Part shown: positions 1-6,628 of the stretch, piece by piece
Position numbering within the stretch: the first letter of the stretch is position 1
Layout of the letters: every line of letters begins with the position of its first letter
DNA from: Betaproteobacteria bacterium
GTDB taxonomy: Bacteria > Pseudomonadota > Gammaproteobacteria > Burkholderiales > SG8-39
Assembly (NCBI GenBank): GCA_009693435.1
Contig: SHXF01000093.1
Coordinates: 1 to 16,449 of the forward strand
DNA length: 16,449 nt
Reading direction: 5' to 3'
The notes under the pieces: model-generated
What the model was told of the DNA's origin: nothing
The model's database searches: none
Seen by the model: only the letters and a program-made list of their open reading frames with translations
Translations under genes and position numbers: made by a program

Positions 1-255
1 GGACCGGTCCTGAGCGTCGGCGAAGCAATCGAAGACGAACACCTCAAGGCGCGCGAGGCCTTCGTCGAGATCGACCATCCGGTCAACGGGCGATTGAAAG
101 TGCTTGCCCCCTGGATCCGCTTCTCGGAGAGCGCCTGCAGCTTGAGCAGTCCCGCACCGACGGTAGGCCAGCACAATCGGGATATCTACGGCGATCTGCT
201 GGGCTTCAGCGAGCAGCAAATCGGCGATCTTAAGGCGAGGGGCGTCATTTCTTGA
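1..255 (+). CDS. CaiB/BaiF family CoA-transferase, C-terminal fragment (5' end outside window)
   Basis: Frame 1 is open from the first base to TGA at 253-255 and gives 84 residues. The fragment has the usual look of a family III CoA-transferase C-terminus: a segment with EAIEDEHLKAREAF (new entry after a conserved 'D-x-x-L-x-x-R' stretch), then a proline-rich part with GQHNRDIYGDLLGFS and the closing I-x-x-L-x-x-x-G-V-I. These enzymes move CoA between carboxylic acids in the cytoplasm, often to activate a substrate for catabolism. The catalytic aspartate lies in the missing N-terminal part, so activity and substrate cannot be judged. The family call is from memory of its C-terminal pattern. 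It fits the carboxylate-catabolism theme of the window, but it is separated from it by the VapBC pair. Confidence 0.8.
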   Translation, partial: GPVLSVGEAIEDEHLKAREAFVEIDHPVNGRLKVLAPWIRFSESACSLSSPAPTVGQHNRDIYGDLLGFSEQQIGDLKARGVIS

Positions 256-367
256 TGGTCTGCCGGCCGCCATGAAGTGTTCGGGCTGAACCATTTGTCA
301 GACGATTTCGGCTGTGGTGATGCAACCGGCGCTGCGAGTCCAACCCGCGACTGATGGCCGCAGCCGC

Positions 368-398
368 TTGTGTGTACAATTACGCTTCATACACACAA
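368..398. promoter_or_regulatory. Inverted-repeat operator/promoter of vapBC
   Basis: A perfect 9-bp inverted repeat, TTGTGTGTA (368-376) and TACACACAA (390-398), with a 13-nt spacer, lies just upstream of the vapB start at 413. A good -10-like hexamer TACAAT (375-380) overlaps the left arm, so a protein bound here would block transcription. VapB antitoxins and VapBC complexes are known to autorepress through such palindromes; its assignment here is inference from position and symmetry. Confidence 0.6.
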
Positions 399-412
399 CA
401 TCGGAACCTGTC

Positions 413-697
413 ATGCAAACCGCCCGCGTATTCACCAATGGCAACAGTCAAGCCGTGCGCCTGCCCAAAAAGTTCCGCGTCGCCGCCAAGGTAGTCTTCA
501 TCCGCAAGGACGAGGCAACCGGTGACATCGTGCTCTCCGTGGCGCCCCCTTCCGGGTCATGGGCCGATTTCTTCGCCCTGCGCGCCAGCACGCGCGTGCC
601 TGCGGATTTCCTTTCCGACCGGCCCTTGAATGAATCCGGTGCGGCGCGCGATCCGTTCAAGACGTCGTCCGCGGGCAAGCCGAAGCGCGGGAAATAG
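413..697 (+). CDS. vapB: VapB-type antitoxin (AbrB/SpoVT fold)
   Basis: A 94-residue protein beginning MQTARVFTNGNSQAVRLPKK, the typical N-terminus of VapB/MazE antitoxins with the swapped-hairpin AbrB DNA-binding fold (about residues 1-45). The C-terminal half (DFFALRASTRVPADF onward) is charged and probably disordered until it wraps the VapC toxin. The frame is open upstream to a GTG at 314, but ATG 413 is preferred because the conserved MxTARVFxNGxSQAVRLP motif begins there and because the longer start would put the palindromic operator inside the gene. It is followed after 6 nt by vapC, so the two form an operon. Its expected roles are neutralising VapC and repressing the operon. The family call is firm. 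Confidence 0.9.
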   Translation: MQTARVFTNGNSQAVRLPKKFRVAAKVVFIRKDEATGDIVLSVAPPSGSWADFFALRASTRVPADFLSDRPLNESGAARDPFKTSSAGKPKRGK

Positions 698-703
698 CGC
701 GCC

Positions 704-1105
704 ATGCTCTTTCTTCTCGACACCGACACTTGCAGCTACGCCATTCGCTTCGCTAACGCGAAGCTGGACGCGCGCCTTGCGGCGTCTAAAGCAGGTTCGC
801 TCGCGGTGTCGGTTGTAACCCGCGCGGAACTCATGTTCGGTCTTGAAAAGCGCGGCAATCCGCGCGGTCTGGCGCGGCGCGTGCACGCGTTTCTCGATCG
901 CGTCACGGTCTTGCCCTGGGATGCCGCCGCAGCCGACCGGTTCGCGGAACTGCGCGCAAAGCTGGAACGCGATGGAACACCGATCGGCATTTTCGACACC
1001 ATGATCGCGGGTCATGCTTTGTCGCTCAAGGCGACCCTCATCACCAATAACCGCAAGCATTTTCAGAGGGTGAAAGCGCTGGAAGTCGCGAACTGGATGG
1101 AGTAA
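704..1105 (+). CDS. vapC: VapC-type toxin, PIN-domain ribonuclease
   Basis: A 133-residue single PIN domain, the usual VapC length. Acidic active-site residues are in place: D6 and D8 in LLDTDTCSY, E42 in VTRAELMFG, and D98 in GIFDTMIAGHA; the strand TLITNNRKHF near the C-terminus is also typical, with N116 where some relatives carry a fourth acid. VapC toxins are Mg2+-dependent endoribonucleases, with initiator tRNA or rRNA known as targets for characterised members; the target here is unknown. The GGGAAA at the end of vapB can act as ribosome binding site for ATG 704. The gene looks intact, in contrast to the decayed second toxin-antitoxin locus near 4659. It ends 35 bp before the convergent Bug gene. 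Confidence 0.92.
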   Translation: MLFLLDTDTCSYAIRFANAKLDARLAASKAGSLAVSVVTRAELMFGLEKRGNPRGLARRVHAFLDRVTVLPWDAAAADRFAELRAKLERDGTPIGIFDTMIAGHALSLKATLITNNRKHFQRVKALEVANWME

Positions 1106-1140
1106 GGAGTAACCCCCTAGCCTTCCCGCCGGCATCTCCT

Positions 1141-2190
1141 TCAGTCGACGCGCATGCCGGTGTCCTTGACCAGCTTCGAATATTTCTGCAGATCGACGCG
1201 TATCTGCTCGGCAAAGGCCTCGGGAGTCGTGCCCATCGCCACGATGCTGAGGCCCTCGAGCCGCTGACGCACTTCCGGTATGGCGAGAGCTTTTACGAAC
1301 TCGGCATTCAGGCGCATGACCACGTCGCGAGGTGTGCCGGCCGGCGCCAGATACCCGAAGTGCACGTTGACATCCAGACCTGCGATGCCTGCCTCGGTCG
1401 TGCCGGGCACCTCGGGCAACAAAGGTGTGCGCTCTGCGGTCGTCACCGCGAGCAGCCTGGCCTTGCCGGCTTTGACGTGCGGCAGAATGCCCGGCAGTCC
1501 GACAACGATGACGCTCACTTCGCCCGTCAGCACTGCAGGAACCGATTGCGCGACACCCTTGTAGGGCACGTGCGCAATGGCGACACCGGCAAGTGCTTTC
1601 AGGAACTCCATGGCCAGATGGTGCGGCGTGCCGTTTCCCGAAGACCCGTAGAGCATGCCGGGCGCGCCTTTTGCGAGCGAAAGCAGCTCCCGGATATTCT
1701 GTGCGGGCACCGCAGCGCCCACCGCGAAGAACAGCGGGGTGGACCCGGAAATCGTCACAGGCGCGAAGTCCTTCAGCGGATGGTAGGAGAGTTTCGGGAA
1801 CAATCCGGGGTTGATGCCGAAGTGTCCGGTGTCCGCGACGAAGAGCGTATAGCCATCGGGTGGGGAGCGCATCACCAGTTCCGCGGCCACGACACCGCCG
1901 GCACCTGGCCGGTTTTCAACGATGACCTGCTGGCCGGTGCTGTCGGAAATGCGCTGGGCGAGAATGCGCGAACTGACGTCCGGTGCGCCACCCGGAGCCT
2001 GGGGAACGATGAGGCGAATCGGCTTGGCCGGAAAAGACTGTCCCAGCGTGGCCGACGACAGCGCGGCCGCGAATAACGCCATGCACAATGGCAGAAATGC
2101 TGGCGAGGAGCGTTTCACCCGGGTTCCGAGCGAAATCGCCGGCACGCCAGAGCAACCTGGGGAACCCGCATCGCGGTGAACGTTCTTCAT
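1141..2190 (-). CDS. Bug/TctC-family periplasmic substrate-binding protein (copy 1)
   Basis: A 349-residue protein. The start is set at 2190 because GGAGG stands 8 nt upstream on the minus strand (CCTGGAGGAACACCGAC before ATG), although the frame stays open to 2439; that upstream part is arginine- and cysteine-rich and not family-like. Residues 1 to about 50 form a basic N-terminus plus hydrophobic segment (PLCMALFAAALSSATLG), an export signal. The mature part has the Bug hallmarks: FPAKPIRLIVPQAPGGAPD, QQVIVENRPGAGG, PPDGYTLFV, GTPHHLA and HVPYKG. Bug proteins bind carboxylates in the periplasm and pass them to a TctAB-type membrane transporter, which is absent here, as is common for orphan Bug genes. 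It is divergent from the dehydrogenase gene at 2338. Ligand unknown. Confidence 0.9.
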   Translation of the reverse strand: MKNVHRDAGSPGCSGVPAISLGTRVKRSSPAFLPLCMALFAAALSSATLGQSFPAKPIRLIVPQAPGGAPDVSSRILAQRISDSTGQQVIVENRPGAGGVVAAELVMRSPPDGYTLFVADTGHFGINPGLFPKLSYHPLKDFAPVTISGSTPLFFAVGAAVPAQNIRELLSLAKGAPGMLYGSSGNGTPHHLAMEFLKALAGVAIAHVPYKGVAQSVPAVLTGEVSVIVVGLPGILPHVKAGKARLLAVTTAERTPLLPEVPGTTEAGIAGLDVNVHFGYLAPAGTPRDVVMRLNAEFVKALAIPEVRQRLEGLSIVAMGTTPEAFAEQIRVDLQKYSKLVKDTGMRVD

Positions 2191-2230
2191 GTCGGTGTTC
2201 CTCCAGGAAAGGCGATAACGTAGTGTAATG

Positions 2231-2271
2231 CGCCGCTCATGAATGGCACAGATTCGGGCCTTTGAGCGGCG
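2231..2271. promoter_or_regulatory. Inverted repeat in divergent intergenic region
   Basis: A perfect 9-bp inverted repeat, CGCCGCTCA (2231-2239) and TGAGCGGCG (2263-2271), with a 23-nt spacer, sits in the 147-bp region between the divergent Bug (start 2190) and dehydrogenase (start 2338) genes. Position suggests an operator or an RNA stem serving the shared promoter region. No clear -35/-10 pair could be assigned, so the function is inference. Confidence 0.4.
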
Positions 2272-2337
2272 GTGAATTCGATGGCGCGCCACGGAAGCTC
2301 GACTGCCGCGGACCGCTTCCATTTTCTGGGATAAGCA

Positions 2338-3237
2338 ATGACAAAGACGCTCGGTTTCATCGGGTTGGGCCATCTTGGTTTCGCGCTCGCGCGCAAGCTG
2401 CTGCGCGCAGGTTTCGCAGTCACAGGCTATAGTAAACACAGCATGGATGCGTTCATCGCGGAGGGAGGCGTTGCGGCGGCATCAGCCGCGGACGTTGCCG
2501 GGGATGTCGATATCGTTTTCCATTGCCTGCCTTCGGTCGCTGCACTGGACGATGTGGTGCACGGGACGAGCGGCACGTTGAAGACCCTCAGGCAGGGCGC
2601 CACCGTCATCGAGTTGAGCACCTACCCGCTTGACAGAAAGGTTCGGTTGGCCGAATCGTTGCGCGCGGCGGGCGTCGGCCTGCTTGATTGCGAGGTGAGT
2701 GGAACGCCGGTCATGGCTGCCGAAGGTCGAATTCTGCTTTTGGTGAGCGGAGATCGTGCCCTCGCCGATCGGATGGCGCCCATCCTGAAGGAACTGGCGC
2801 CTGCGCACTATTATCTCGGCCCGCTTGGCACGTCCCTGAAAATGAAACTCGTGAACAACATGCTCGTCGCCGTTCATATGATGGGTGCGGCCGAAGCGAT
2901 CCGCATGGGCATCAAGGCAGGTATCGATCCGGATACCGTGGTGGAAATCCTTACGAAGGGCGCTTCGTCGTCGACCGTGCTGGGAGAACGCGGCGCTCGT
3001 GTCGCCGCGCGCGATTATGCCGGCAGTACCGGATCGCTGGATGCGTTCTCGAAATACCTGGATATGGGTTCCAACCTGTCGAAACTCCTGGATGCCCCTA
3101 CGCCTATGTTTCATACGGCACTGGGGTACTTCAGGATGGCACTCGACCAGGGGTTTGGCCCGGAGGATTTCAGCGTAGTCTCCGAGACACTGGAGCGGCC
3201 TGACCCAGGTTCAATTCAGGTCCGAAGTTCGGCCTGA
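2338..3237 (+). CDS. NAD(P)-dependent beta-hydroxyacid dehydrogenase (3-hydroxyisobutyrate dehydrogenase family)
   Basis: A 299-residue protein of standard family length. The Rossmann N-terminus has GFIGLGHLG (GxGxxG, G9-G14). Residues 117-130 (DCEVSGTPVMAAEG) match the substrate-binding DxPVSGGxxGAxxG signature with changes. GPLGTSLKMKLVNNML (161-176) carries the catalytic lysine K170 and N174. These cytosolic enzymes oxidise beta-hydroxyacids or reduce semialdehydes such as tartronate semialdehyde. The degenerate substrate motif (CEVSGTPVMAAEG rather than APVSGGxxGAxxG) means the substrate is probably not 3-hydroxyisobutyrate itself. GGGA lies 8 nt upstream of ATG 2338. It is divergent from Bug copy 1 and upstream of the amidohydrolase gene, suggesting a small hydroxyacid catabolism unit. 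Confidence 0.88.
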   Translation: MTKTLGFIGLGHLGFALARKLLRAGFAVTGYSKHSMDAFIAEGGVAAASAADVAGDVDIVFHCLPSVAALDDVVHGTSGTLKTLRQGATVIELSTYPLDRKVRLAESLRAAGVGLLDCEVSGTPVMAAEGRILLLVSGDRALADRMAPILKELAPAHYYLGPLGTSLKMKLVNNMLVAVHMMGAAEAIRMGIKAGIDPDTVVEILTKGASSSTVLGERGARVAARDYAGSTGSLDAFSKYLDMGSNLSKLLDAPTPMFHTALGYFRMALDQGFGPEDFSVVSETLERPDPGSIQVRSSA

Positions 3238-3254
3238 ACAGATCCGTGGTCAAG

Positions 3255-3276
3255 TGAACGGAAATTGAACGGAAAT
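3255..3276 (+). repeat. 11-bp perfect tandem duplication
   Basis: TGAACGGAAAT occurs twice head to tail (3255-3265 and 3266-3276) in the 73-bp gap between the dehydrogenase stop and the amidohydrolase start. It lies about 35 bp before the GTG start. No function is apparent. Confidence 0.8.
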
Positions 3277-3310
3277 CAAATCCCATCAAGACCAAACCGG
3301 GGAGTGGACG

Positions 3311-4513
3311 GTGCCGGCAAATCTCGCAGATAAATACAACGTCATCGACGTTGACACGCATCTCATCGAATCCCCCGACATATGGACCTCGCGGGTTTCG
3401 AAGAAGTGGGGCGATCTCGTTCCGCACGTGAAGCGCTCGGGCAAGTCGAACCGCGAGCGCTGGTTCATCGGCGATCTGCGCCTGCCGACGGTCGCGTCGC
3501 TTGCCCATGCCGGCTGGCACGAGTTCCCGCCGGCGCATCCGCCGTCCCTGGAAGCAGCGGATCCGGGCTCCTGGAATGCGAAGGCGCGCCTGGAGCGCAT
3601 GGACCGTCAGGGCATCCATGCCCAGGTGCTGTATCCGAACCTGCTCGGTTTTCAGAGCGAGGCGTTCATGAAAATGGAGGAGCGCGAACTGGGAATCGAG
3701 TGCGTTCGCGCCTACAACGACTTTCTGATCGACTTCTGCAGCGCCGATCCGGACCGCCTGATTCCCGTGATGTGGCTGCCCTTCTGGAATGTCGAGGCGT
3801 CGGTGAAGGAGATCGAGCGCTCGGCGAAGCAGGGGCACCACGGCATCGTATTCGGCGGCGATTTCCCGGCGGTGGGTCTGCCTGCTATCAGCGACGCCCA
3901 TTGGGATCCGATTTATGCGGCCGCGCAGTCACACGACCTGTCGATCAATTTCCATATTGGATTTTCCGACAATACCGTCGAGGACAACCGCAGGTTTTCC
4001 ACCTTGGTTGCCAACAACAAGGCGGCATTCGTCATGCAGAGCACGCTGCAGCTCTTCGGCAACGCCTCGCATATTGCCGAAATCGTGCTGCTGGGGCTGT
4101 GTCATCGCTTTCCCACGCTGAAATTCGTCAGCGTGGAAAGCGGGGCAAGCTGGCTGCCTTACCTCGTCGAAGCCATGGACTGGCAGTGGCAGAACTCCGG
4201 TTCCCACAAGGTGTATCCGGATCGCCTGCTGCCCAGCGAGTATTTCCGCCGCCAGGTCTATGGCACGTTCTGGTTCGAGAAAGGATTGATCGGCCGGACG
4301 CTGGAGCTGTTCCCCGACAACCTGATGTTCGAAACCGATTATCCGCACCCCACGAGCCTGTCGCCGGGGCCGGCCTCGATTGCCCGGGAACCGCGCCAGA
4401 TGCTGGATGAAAGTCTTGCCGGGCTGTCCGACGACATCATTCGCAAGGTGTTGCACGGAAATGCAGCTAAAGTCTACAAGCTGTCGTCTCCGGCTTTGCG
4501 AAATTCGCGATAG
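3311..4513 (+). CDS. Amidohydrolase-2 family metal-dependent hydrolase/decarboxylase
   Basis: A 400-residue TIM-barrel protein. The start is GTG 3311, with GGGGAG about 7 nt upstream; the conserved VIDVDTHLIE follows at once. Likely metal and catalytic residues: D13/D15 and H17 near the first strand (the family has DxHxH or a variant; here DVDTHLIE), H215 in INFHIGFSD, E276 in SVESGASWLPYLVEAMDW, and D343 in ETDYPHP. This family (PF04909) contains non-oxidative decarboxylases such as ACMS decarboxylase and gamma-resorcylate decarboxylase as well as hydrolases. Members of about 400 residues ending with a DYPHP segment are common in aromatic catabolism clusters but mostly uncharacterised. The reaction cannot be decided from sequence. 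It follows the hydroxyacid dehydrogenase by 73 bp and may be co-transcribed. Confidence 0.85.
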   Translation: MPANLADKYNVIDVDTHLIESPDIWTSRVSKKWGDLVPHVKRSGKSNRERWFIGDLRLPTVASLAHAGWHEFPPAHPPSLEAADPGSWNAKARLERMDRQGIHAQVLYPNLLGFQSEAFMKMEERELGIECVRAYNDFLIDFCSADPDRLIPVMWLPFWNVEASVKEIERSAKQGHHGIVFGGDFPAVGLPAISDAHWDPIYAAAQSHDLSINFHIGFSDNTVEDNRRFSTLVANNKAAFVMQSTLQLFGNASHIAEIVLLGLCHRFPTLKFVSVESGASWLPYLVEAMDWQWQNSGSHKVYPDRLLPSEYFRRQVYGTFWFEKGLIGRTLELFPDNLMFETDYPHPTSLSPGPASIAREPRQMLDESLAGLSDDIIRKVLHGNAAKVYKLSSPALRNSR

Positions 4514-4658
4514 GCGATGGTTCTGTATGATTAAACTGGCAAGGCTAGGTCGCGCGTCCGTGCAAAACAGCATTCAGCAAATTCCTCCGTTTATCCTGAA
4601 TGTATTGCAAAGTAAAAATAGGATCCCAATTGACGATGCGATACTTATCGGGTGACGT

Positions 4659-4883
4659 GTGACTACAGTCAATCTTTCGGTCAAAGGTCAAGTGACGATC
4701 CCCGCCCGGCTACGCAAATTGCTTGGCCTGGAAGCAGGAGATCGGGTTTGTTTCAGCGCGGAAGGCGGGCGCGTTTATATCGAAAAGGAACCAGATATCT
4801 CGGTGATCTTCGGCGTGATAAAGGCCCGCAAATCCGCCATGATCGCGCAGATGGATGCGGCCATCAAAAATCGAAAGTCCTGA
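4659..4883 (+). CDS. AbrB/MazE-type antitoxin, orphaned
   Basis: A 74-residue protein from GTG 4659; an in-frame stop 6 nt upstream (4653-4655) excludes a longer form. It starts MTTVNLSVKGQVTIPARLRK, a textbook SpoVT/AbrB swapped-hairpin domain (KGQVTIPxxLRxxLGLExGDxVxF, about residues 6-45), followed by a helical tail. Such proteins normally sit upstream of a PIN-domain toxin. Here only the last codons of a PIN gene follow (see 4877-4933). The antitoxin's own C-terminus (AIKNRKS) runs into the junction and may be slightly altered. It could still bind DNA or cross-neutralise another toxin, or it may be drifting. The ribosome binding site is weak (GGGTGA). Confidence 0.85.
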   Translation: MTTVNLSVKGQVTIPARLRKLLGLEAGDRVCFSAEGGRVYIEKEPDISVIFGVIKARKSAMIAQMDAAIKNRKS

Positions 4884-4933
4884 CGTTCGACAAAAAATTC
4901 GCCGGGCTCACCGGCTCGACGGTGCTGCGTTAG
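4877..4933 (+). pseudogene. 3' remnant of a VapC-type PIN toxin gene
   Basis: In the +1 frame relative to the antitoxin, 4877-4933 reads VLTFDKKFAGLTGSTVLR followed by TAG. This is the standard C-terminal strand-helix-strand end of PIN toxins (x-L-T-x-D-x-x-F/A-x-x-L-x-G-x-x-V/L-L). No PIN sequence precedes it; upstream in this frame is only the shadow of the antitoxin. The simplest reading is an internal deletion that joined the 3' end of the antitoxin to the 3' end of its toxin and removed roughly 110 codons, including the whole active site. The assignment is from motif pattern, not alignment. Confidence 0.65.
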
Positions 4934-4949
4934 CTTGAAAGGATCAGCC

Positions 4950-5954
4950 ATGCGGGATGGGATTCCGGAAAATGCGTTTCAGCGCACCTTCGTCACGTTG
5001 GCGCGCTTCCTCGTCGCGTTCGCACTCGCCGGATTTTCCGTTGCAGGATGGGCTCAAGCGTACCCCAACAAGTCGGTCAGGATAATCGTGCCGAACGGCC
5101 CCGGCGGACCGGTCGACTCGGTCACCCGCATCCTCGGCCCGGGTCTCTCCAGCGCGTGGGGCCAGCCGGTTTTGATCGAAAACCGTGCCGGCGCCGGTGG
5201 CAACATCGGCGCCGATGCTGTCGCCAGGGCCACGCCGGATGGCTACACGCTGATGATTACACCCAGCGCGCCGATAGTCGTCAACCTCACGCTCTTCGGC
5301 AGCCTGCCGTTTGATCCCATCAAGGATTTCATTCCAGTCACCATGATCTATGCCACACCCGTTGTGCTGACCGTGCCGGCTTCGTTGCCGGTGAATTCGG
5401 TATCGGAACTGATCGCCTACATCAAGAGTCGTCCGGGCAAACTCAACTACTCCTCGGGCGGCAGCGGAACGGCGCCGCATATCGCGGCGGAGATGTTCAA
5501 ATCGGCGGCGGATCTGGACGTCGTGCACGTCCCCTACAAGACCGGCGGCGAGATGACCACCGCGGTGGTGACCGGCGACGTCGCGTTCAGCTTCAATGGA
5601 TTGCTGGTCATGCCTCTGGTTCGTGCGGGAAAGATGAAGGTGCTGGGTGTTGCAACCCTGCAACGAACCGCGTTGGCGCCGGAACTGCCCACATTTGTCG
5701 AAAGCGGCTTGAAGGATTTCGAGGTCAGTTCCTGGGGCGGTTTGTTTGTACCCGCCCGAACCCCCGCGGAGGTCGTCTCCAGACTCCATGCCGACGTCAC
5801 CAAGCTGCTGACGGATCCAGGCATCCGCTCCAGGATGGCCGCTGTCGGCGTAGAAGCGGTGGGTAACAGTTCGGCCGCGTTCGCCGAGCAAATTCGCACG
5901 GAATCGGTGTCCCTAGCTCGTATCATCAAGTCGGCGGGGATGAAAGCGCAGTGA
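4950..5954 (+). CDS. Bug/TctC-family periplasmic substrate-binding protein (copy 2)
   Basis: A 334-residue protein. ATG 4950 is chosen over the in-frame TTG 4935 because GAAAGGA (4937-4943) sits 6 nt before it. Residues 1-37 are a signal peptide (ARFLVAFALAGFSVAGWAQA), with a likely cut before YPNKSVRIIVP. Family motifs follow in order: VPNGPGGPVDSV, GQPVLIENRAGAGG, TPDGYTLM, GTAPHIAAEMF and VHVPYKTGGE. It presumably captures a small carboxylate in the periplasm. No membrane partners are adjacent. It starts 16 bp after the toxin remnant, so the deletion event may have placed it close to the antitoxin promoter. Its stop codon lies inside a perfect 12-bp tandem duplication. Confidence 0.92.
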   Translation: MRDGIPENAFQRTFVTLARFLVAFALAGFSVAGWAQAYPNKSVRIIVPNGPGGPVDSVTRILGPGLSSAWGQPVLIENRAGAGGNIGADAVARATPDGYTLMITPSAPIVVNLTLFGSLPFDPIKDFIPVTMIYATPVVLTVPASLPVNSVSELIAYIKSRPGKLNYSSGGSGTAPHIAAEMFKSAADLDVVHVPYKTGGEMTTAVVTGDVAFSFNGLLVMPLVRAGKMKVLGVATLQRTALAPELPTFVESGLKDFEVSSWGGLFVPARTPAEVVSRLHADVTKLLTDPGIRSRMAAVGVEAVGNSSAAFAEQIRTESVSLARIIKSAGMKAQ

Positions 5955-5969
5955 TCCGCGCAGTGATCC
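5946..5969 (+). repeat. 12-bp tandem duplication carrying the stop codon
   Basis: GCGCAGTGATCC occurs twice in direct tandem (5946-5957 and 5958-5969). The first copy contains the last two codons and TGA stop of the Bug gene; because 12 is a multiple of three the second copy supplies a second in-frame TGA. Confidence 0.85.
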
Positions 5970-6102
5970 GGAGGGGGTGACGGGGGGCCTTCCGGTGTAG
6001 TTCAGTTTGCCGGAGTGCGCTGCTCACTCGCTTGCGATGATTTCCGAGGGTGCCGGTCGACTCTTGATACTGCTCTATGACGCAATAAGCATCGTACATT
6101 TC

Positions 6103-6140
6103 TTGCATTTTACTGCAATAATATATGTTATATTATTGCA
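6103..6140. promoter_or_regulatory. AT-rich palindromic operator/promoter of the mobile mystery A/B pair
   Basis: A perfect 12-bp inverted repeat, TGCAATAATATA (6114-6125) and TATATTATTGCA (6129-6140), with a 3-nt centre, ends 15 nt before the ATG at 6156. A further half site TTGCA (6103-6107) pairs with the left arm's TGCAA, and GCAATAA recurs at 6082-6088. The local AT content is sharply higher than the surroundings. The TATATT-type hexamers could serve as the -10. The adjacent gene encodes an XRE-type repressor-like HTH protein, so autoregulation is the natural inference. Confidence 0.65.
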
Positions 6141-6155
6141 TTAGGATGCCAATTA

Positions 6156-6623
6156 ATGAGAACCAACTTCTCCGAACTCAAACTCCGCCAACTCGACGTG
6201 GCGTTGAACCGCTGGCGCAGTGCCGACTTGCCGCCGCGCCCCGCTTCTGGCTGGCTCAAGGCGATTCGAGAAAGCCTCGGCATGACGGCGACGCATCTGG
6301 CACAGCGCCTGGGCGTGACCACGTCCACCGTCACCCGCCTCGAAATTTCGGAGGCCAACGACGCCATCAGCCTCGCGACTCTGCGCCGTGCCGCCGAAGC
6401 CATGGGCTGCGAACTCCAATATGCGCTGGTGCCGAGGCAATCGCTCGCCGACACGCTGGACGCGCGCGCTACCGAAATTGCCCAGAACCGCATGGCTGCC
6501 ATCAGCCACACGATGGCACTGGAAGCGCAATCGACCTCAACAGAAGCCGTCGAGGCACAGACGCGCGCCCTGGCCGAAAGTCTGATCAAAGGTTCCCGCC
6601 GCGAGCTCTGGCGCGAGAAATAG
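6156..6623 (+). CDS. Mobile mystery protein A: XRE-type HTH protein
   Basis: A 155-residue protein from ATG 6156, with AGGA 9 nt upstream. After a short N-terminus (SELKLRQLDVALNRW), residues about 31-92 form an HTH_3 domain: GWLKAIRESLGMTATHLAQRLGVTTSTVTRLE, then ISLATLRRAAEAMGCELQYALVP. The C-terminal 60 residues are helical and charged. This arrangement, with a Fic gene directly downstream, matches the TIGRFAM family 'mobile mystery protein A', noted by its authors to occur with protein B in mobile contexts. Probable role: DNA-binding repressor of the pair and perhaps antitoxin to Fic; that role is inference. The Fic start lies 5 nt past its stop, so the two form an operon. Confidence 0.88.
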   Translation: MRTNFSELKLRQLDVALNRWRSADLPPRPASGWLKAIRESLGMTATHLAQRLGVTTSTVTRLEISEANDAISLATLRRAAEAMGCELQYALVPRQSLADTLDARATEIAQNRMAAISHTMALEAQSTSTEAVEAQTRALAESLIKGSRRELWREK

Positions 6624-6628
6624 CATTT

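Noticed and set aside
2191..2439. N-terminal extension of Bug copy 1 to the most distant start (2439, minus)
   Set aside because: It lacks family similarity, overlaps the divergent dehydrogenase gene, and the start at 2190 has a GGAGG site and a proper signal peptide.
3382..4410. 342-codon plus-strand frame inside the amidohydrolase gene
   Set aside because: Out-of-frame shadow, very Arg/Ala/Pro-rich, no motif.
4527..4655. 42-codon ORF between the amidohydrolase and antitoxin genes
   Set aside because: No ribosome binding site, no recognisable feature; more likely leader sequence of the antitoxin.
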